Assembly: GCA_022794215.1 (NCBI GenBank)
Contig: JAAWEH010000007.1
Span: forward strand, 16,782 to 80,781
Length of the DNA: 64,000 nt
Direction of reading: 5' to 3'
DNA from: Oscillospiraceae bacterium
GTDB taxonomy: Bacteria > Bacillota > Clostridia > Oscillospirales > Oscillospiraceae
Shown: one piece after another, positions 62,218 to 64,000 of the stretch
Layout: every line of letters starts with the position of its first letter
How positions within the stretch are numbered: the stretch's first letter is position 1
Position numbers and translations under genes: made by a program
Notes under the pieces: generated by a model
What the model saw: only the letters and a program-made list of their open reading frames with translations
Told to the model about the DNA's origin: nothing
The model's database searches: none

Positions 62218-62228
62218 GAGAAAATGAC

Positions 62229-64000
62229 ATGAGCAAAGAACTACCCAAGGCCTACGAGCCCCAAGAGGTGGAAGGCCGCATCTACGAAATGTGGGAGAAG
62301 GGCGGCTGCTTCAAGGCCCACCGGGATCCCGACAAAAAAGCCTTCACCATCGCCATGCCCCCTCCCAACGTCACCGGCCAGCTCCATATGGGCCACGCCA
62401 TGGACTGCACCCTCCAGGACATCCTCATCCGCTTCAAGCGGATGGAGGGCTATGCCGCCCTCTGGATCCCCGGCGCCGACCACGCCGGCATCGCGACCCA
62501 GGCCAAGGTGGAGGAGGCCCTCCGGGAAAACGAGGGCCTTTCCCGCTACGACCTGGGCCGGGAGAAGTTCCTGGAGCGGGTCTGGGACTGGAAGCACAAA
62601 TACGGCGCCCGCATCGTGGAGCAGCAGAAGAAGATGGGCGTGTCCTGCGACTGGGATCGGGCCCGCTTCACCATGGACGAGGGCCTTTCCAAGGCCGTCC
62701 GCCATGTGTTCGTCAGCCTTTATAATAAGGGCCTGATCTACAAGGGTTCCCGGATCATCAACTGGTGTCCCCACTGCGTCACCGCTCTCTCCGACGTGGA
62801 GGTGGAATATCAGGACAAGCCCGGCAGCCTCTGGCACATCCGTTACCCCATCCAGGGGCAGAAGGACAAGTATGTCATCGTGGCTACCACCCGGCCCGAG
62901 ACCATGCTGGGCGACACCGGCGTGGCGGTAAACCCCGCCGATGAGCGCTATACCGACATCGTGGGCAAAAAGTGCATCCTGCCCCTGGTGGGCCGTGAGA
63001 TGCCCATCGTGGCCGACGAGTATGTGGATGTCCAATTCGGCACCGGCTGCGTGAAGATGACCCCCGCCCACGACCCCAACGACTTTGAGGTGGGCCTGCG
63101 CCACAACCTGGAGACCATCCGCGTCCTGGACGACAACGGCAAGGTGGTGGAGGGCTACGGCAAATACTCCGGCATGGACCGCTACGAGGCCCGAAAGGCC
63201 ATCGTCCACGACCTGGAGGAGGGTGGCTGGCTTGTGAAGGTAGAGCCCCATCAGCACAACGTGGGCACCTGCTCCCGCTGCCACCACGACGTAGAGCCCC
63301 TCATCTCCGCCCAGTGGTTCGTGAAGATGGAGCCCCTGGCCAAGGAAGCCCTCCGGGTCGTCCGGGAGGGGGAGACCAAGTTCGTCCCCGACCGTTTCTC
63401 CAAGACCTATATCAACTGGATGGAGGGCATCCGGGACTGGTGTATTTCCCGCCAGCTCTGGTGGGGCCACCGGATCCCCGCCTGGACCTGTGACGACTGT
63501 GGGGAGATGACCGTTTCCGAGACCGACCCCACCCAGTGCGCCCACTGCGGCAGCAAGCATATCCACCAGGAGGAGGACGTGCTGGACACCTGGTTCTCCA
63601 GCGCCCTGTGGCCCTTCTCTACCCTGGGCTGGCCCGAGGAGACCGAGGACTTCAAGTATTTCTATCCCACCGACGTGCTGGTCACCGGCTATGATATTAT
63701 CTTCTTCTGGGTGGCCCGGATGATCTTCTCCGGCTGTGAGCACACCGGCAAGACCCCCTTCCACACCGTCCTCATCCACGGCCTTGTCCGGGACGACAAG
63801 GGCCGCAAGATGTCCAAGAGCCTGGGCAACGGCGTGGATCCCCTGGTGGTGGCCGAGCAGTACGGCGCCGACGCTTTGCGGTTCAATCTGGTGACGGGCA
63901 ACTCCCCCGGTAACGATATGCGTTTCCTCCCCGAGCGGTGCGAGGCCATGCGGAACTTTGCCAACAAGATCTGGAATGCCAGCCGCTTTGTGCAGATGAA
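62229..64000 (+). CDS. valS: Valine-tRNA ligase, N-terminal part
   Basis: The frame is open to the right edge; 590 residues are visible of about 880. The class I HIGH motif is in [16 protein letters not shown] (about 46-61), [10 protein letters not shown] follows, the editing domain shows [17 protein letters not shown] near 217, and the KMSKS motif [11 protein letters not shown] is near 523. A metal-binding CxxC pair (DDCGEMTV ... CAHCG) lies near 420-440. It is 11 bases after the YcxB-like gene and under T-box control. Confidence 0.97.
   Translation, partial: MSKELPKAYEPQEVEGRIYEMWEKGGCFKAHRDPDKKAFTIAMPPPNVTGQLHMGHAMDCTLQDILIRFKRMEGYAALWIPGADHAGIATQAKVEEALRENEGLSRYDLGREKFLERVWDWKHKYGARIVEQQKKMGVSCDWDRARFTMDEGLSKAVRHVFVSLYNKGLIYKGSRIINWCPHCVTALSDVEVEYQDKPGSLWHIRYPIQGQKDKYVIVATTRPETMLGDTGVAVNPADERYTDIVGKKCILPLVGREMPIVADEYVDVQFGTGCVKMTPAHDPNDFEVGLRHNLETIRVLDDNGKVVEGYGKYSGMDRYEARKAIVHDLEEGGWLVKVEPHQHNVGTCSRCHHDVEPLISAQWFVKMEPLAKEALRVVREGETKFVPDRFSKTYINWMEGIRDWCISRQLWWGHRIPAWTCDDCGEMTVSETDPTQCAHCGSKHIHQEEDVLDTWFSSALWPFSTLGWPEETEDFKYFYPTDVLVTGYDIIFFWVARMIFSGCEHTGKTPFHTVLIHGLVRDDKGRKMSKSLGNGVDPLVVAEQYGADALRFNLVTGNSPGNDMRFLPERCEAMRNFANKIWNASRFVQM

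Noticed and set aside
62241..63779. 512-codon minus frame opposite valS
   Set aside because: Antisense shadow; valS is certain.
1..64000. CRISPR arrays, insertion sequences, prophage genes
   Set aside because: No regular direct repeats, transposase or phage structural motifs were seen.

Overview
The window is a GC-rich, gene-dense piece of a low-GC-type (Firmicutes/Bacillota) chromosome, most likely a clostridial gut bacterium of the Oscillospiraceae type. The support is gene content: both PolC and DnaE replicative polymerases, the rapZ-yvcK-whiA block, T-box control of valS, ECF-type vitamin uptake, S-layer-homology (SLH) proteins, and strong AGGAGG ribosome sites with many TTG and GTG starts. 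The genus cannot be fixed from the sequence alone. Almost everything is chromosomal core; I see no phage, transposon, CRISPR array, rRNA or plasmid module.

Layout. 1-7673 is the operon xseA(partial)-xseB-ispA-PAP2-like-dxs-tlyA-nadK-argR-recN, mostly with 4-base stop/start overlaps. 7717-12471 is murB-rapZ-yvcK-whiA plus two lineage-specific membrane or exported proteins. 12529-17610 holds dnaE and a cardiolipin synthase. 17664-18485 (minus) is an uncharacterised, very cysteine-rich protein. 18800-21556 is a coenzyme A block: ECF substrate-binding membrane protein, coaX and coaBC. 21604-25086 holds a tRNA-Pro with a broken 3' copy beside it, an SLH protein and a MATE transporter with an elaborate 5' leader. 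25151-26338 is a RodA/FtsW protein. 26460-30985 is tsaE, tsaB, upp, a split transketolase and a Cof-type phosphatase. 31047-33560 is a DUF4230 protein divergent from an ECF sigma factor with a probable membrane partner. 33610-35585 is nth and glyA, divergent. 35684-39631 is a giant WG-repeat/SLH protein. 39711-41716 is a helix-hairpin-helix protein, rarA and msrB. 41761-44174 is an S1-domain protein divergent from a DUF951 protein plus hisC. 44366-55621 is pyrH-frr-uppS-cdsA-dxr-rseP-ispG-polC plus a cryptic HdrB-like cysteine protein. 55677-61335 holds a GNAT protein, pcrA, a small membrane protein, a HAD phosphatase, a 3-methyladenine glycosylase and a DMT exporter. 61342-64000 is a valine T-box leader, a YcxB-like protein and valS (runs off the end).

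How genes fit together. Isoprenoid synthesis is strongly represented: dxs, dxr and ispG of the MEP pathway, ispA for chain extension, and uppS for the undecaprenyl carrier used in wall synthesis with murB and RodA. cdsA and cls supply phospholipids. Replication and repair are covered by dnaE, polC, recN, rarA, pcrA, nth, xseAB and the methylpurine glycosylase. Regulation includes argR, an ECF sigma factor, a T-box, and at least two leaders that look structured.

The least explained items are the MATE leader, the HdrB-like CCG-type protein after polC, the 25-cysteine protein at 17664-18485, the mutually exclusive pairing possible before DUF951-hisC, and two promoters that overlap the terminator of the gene before them.
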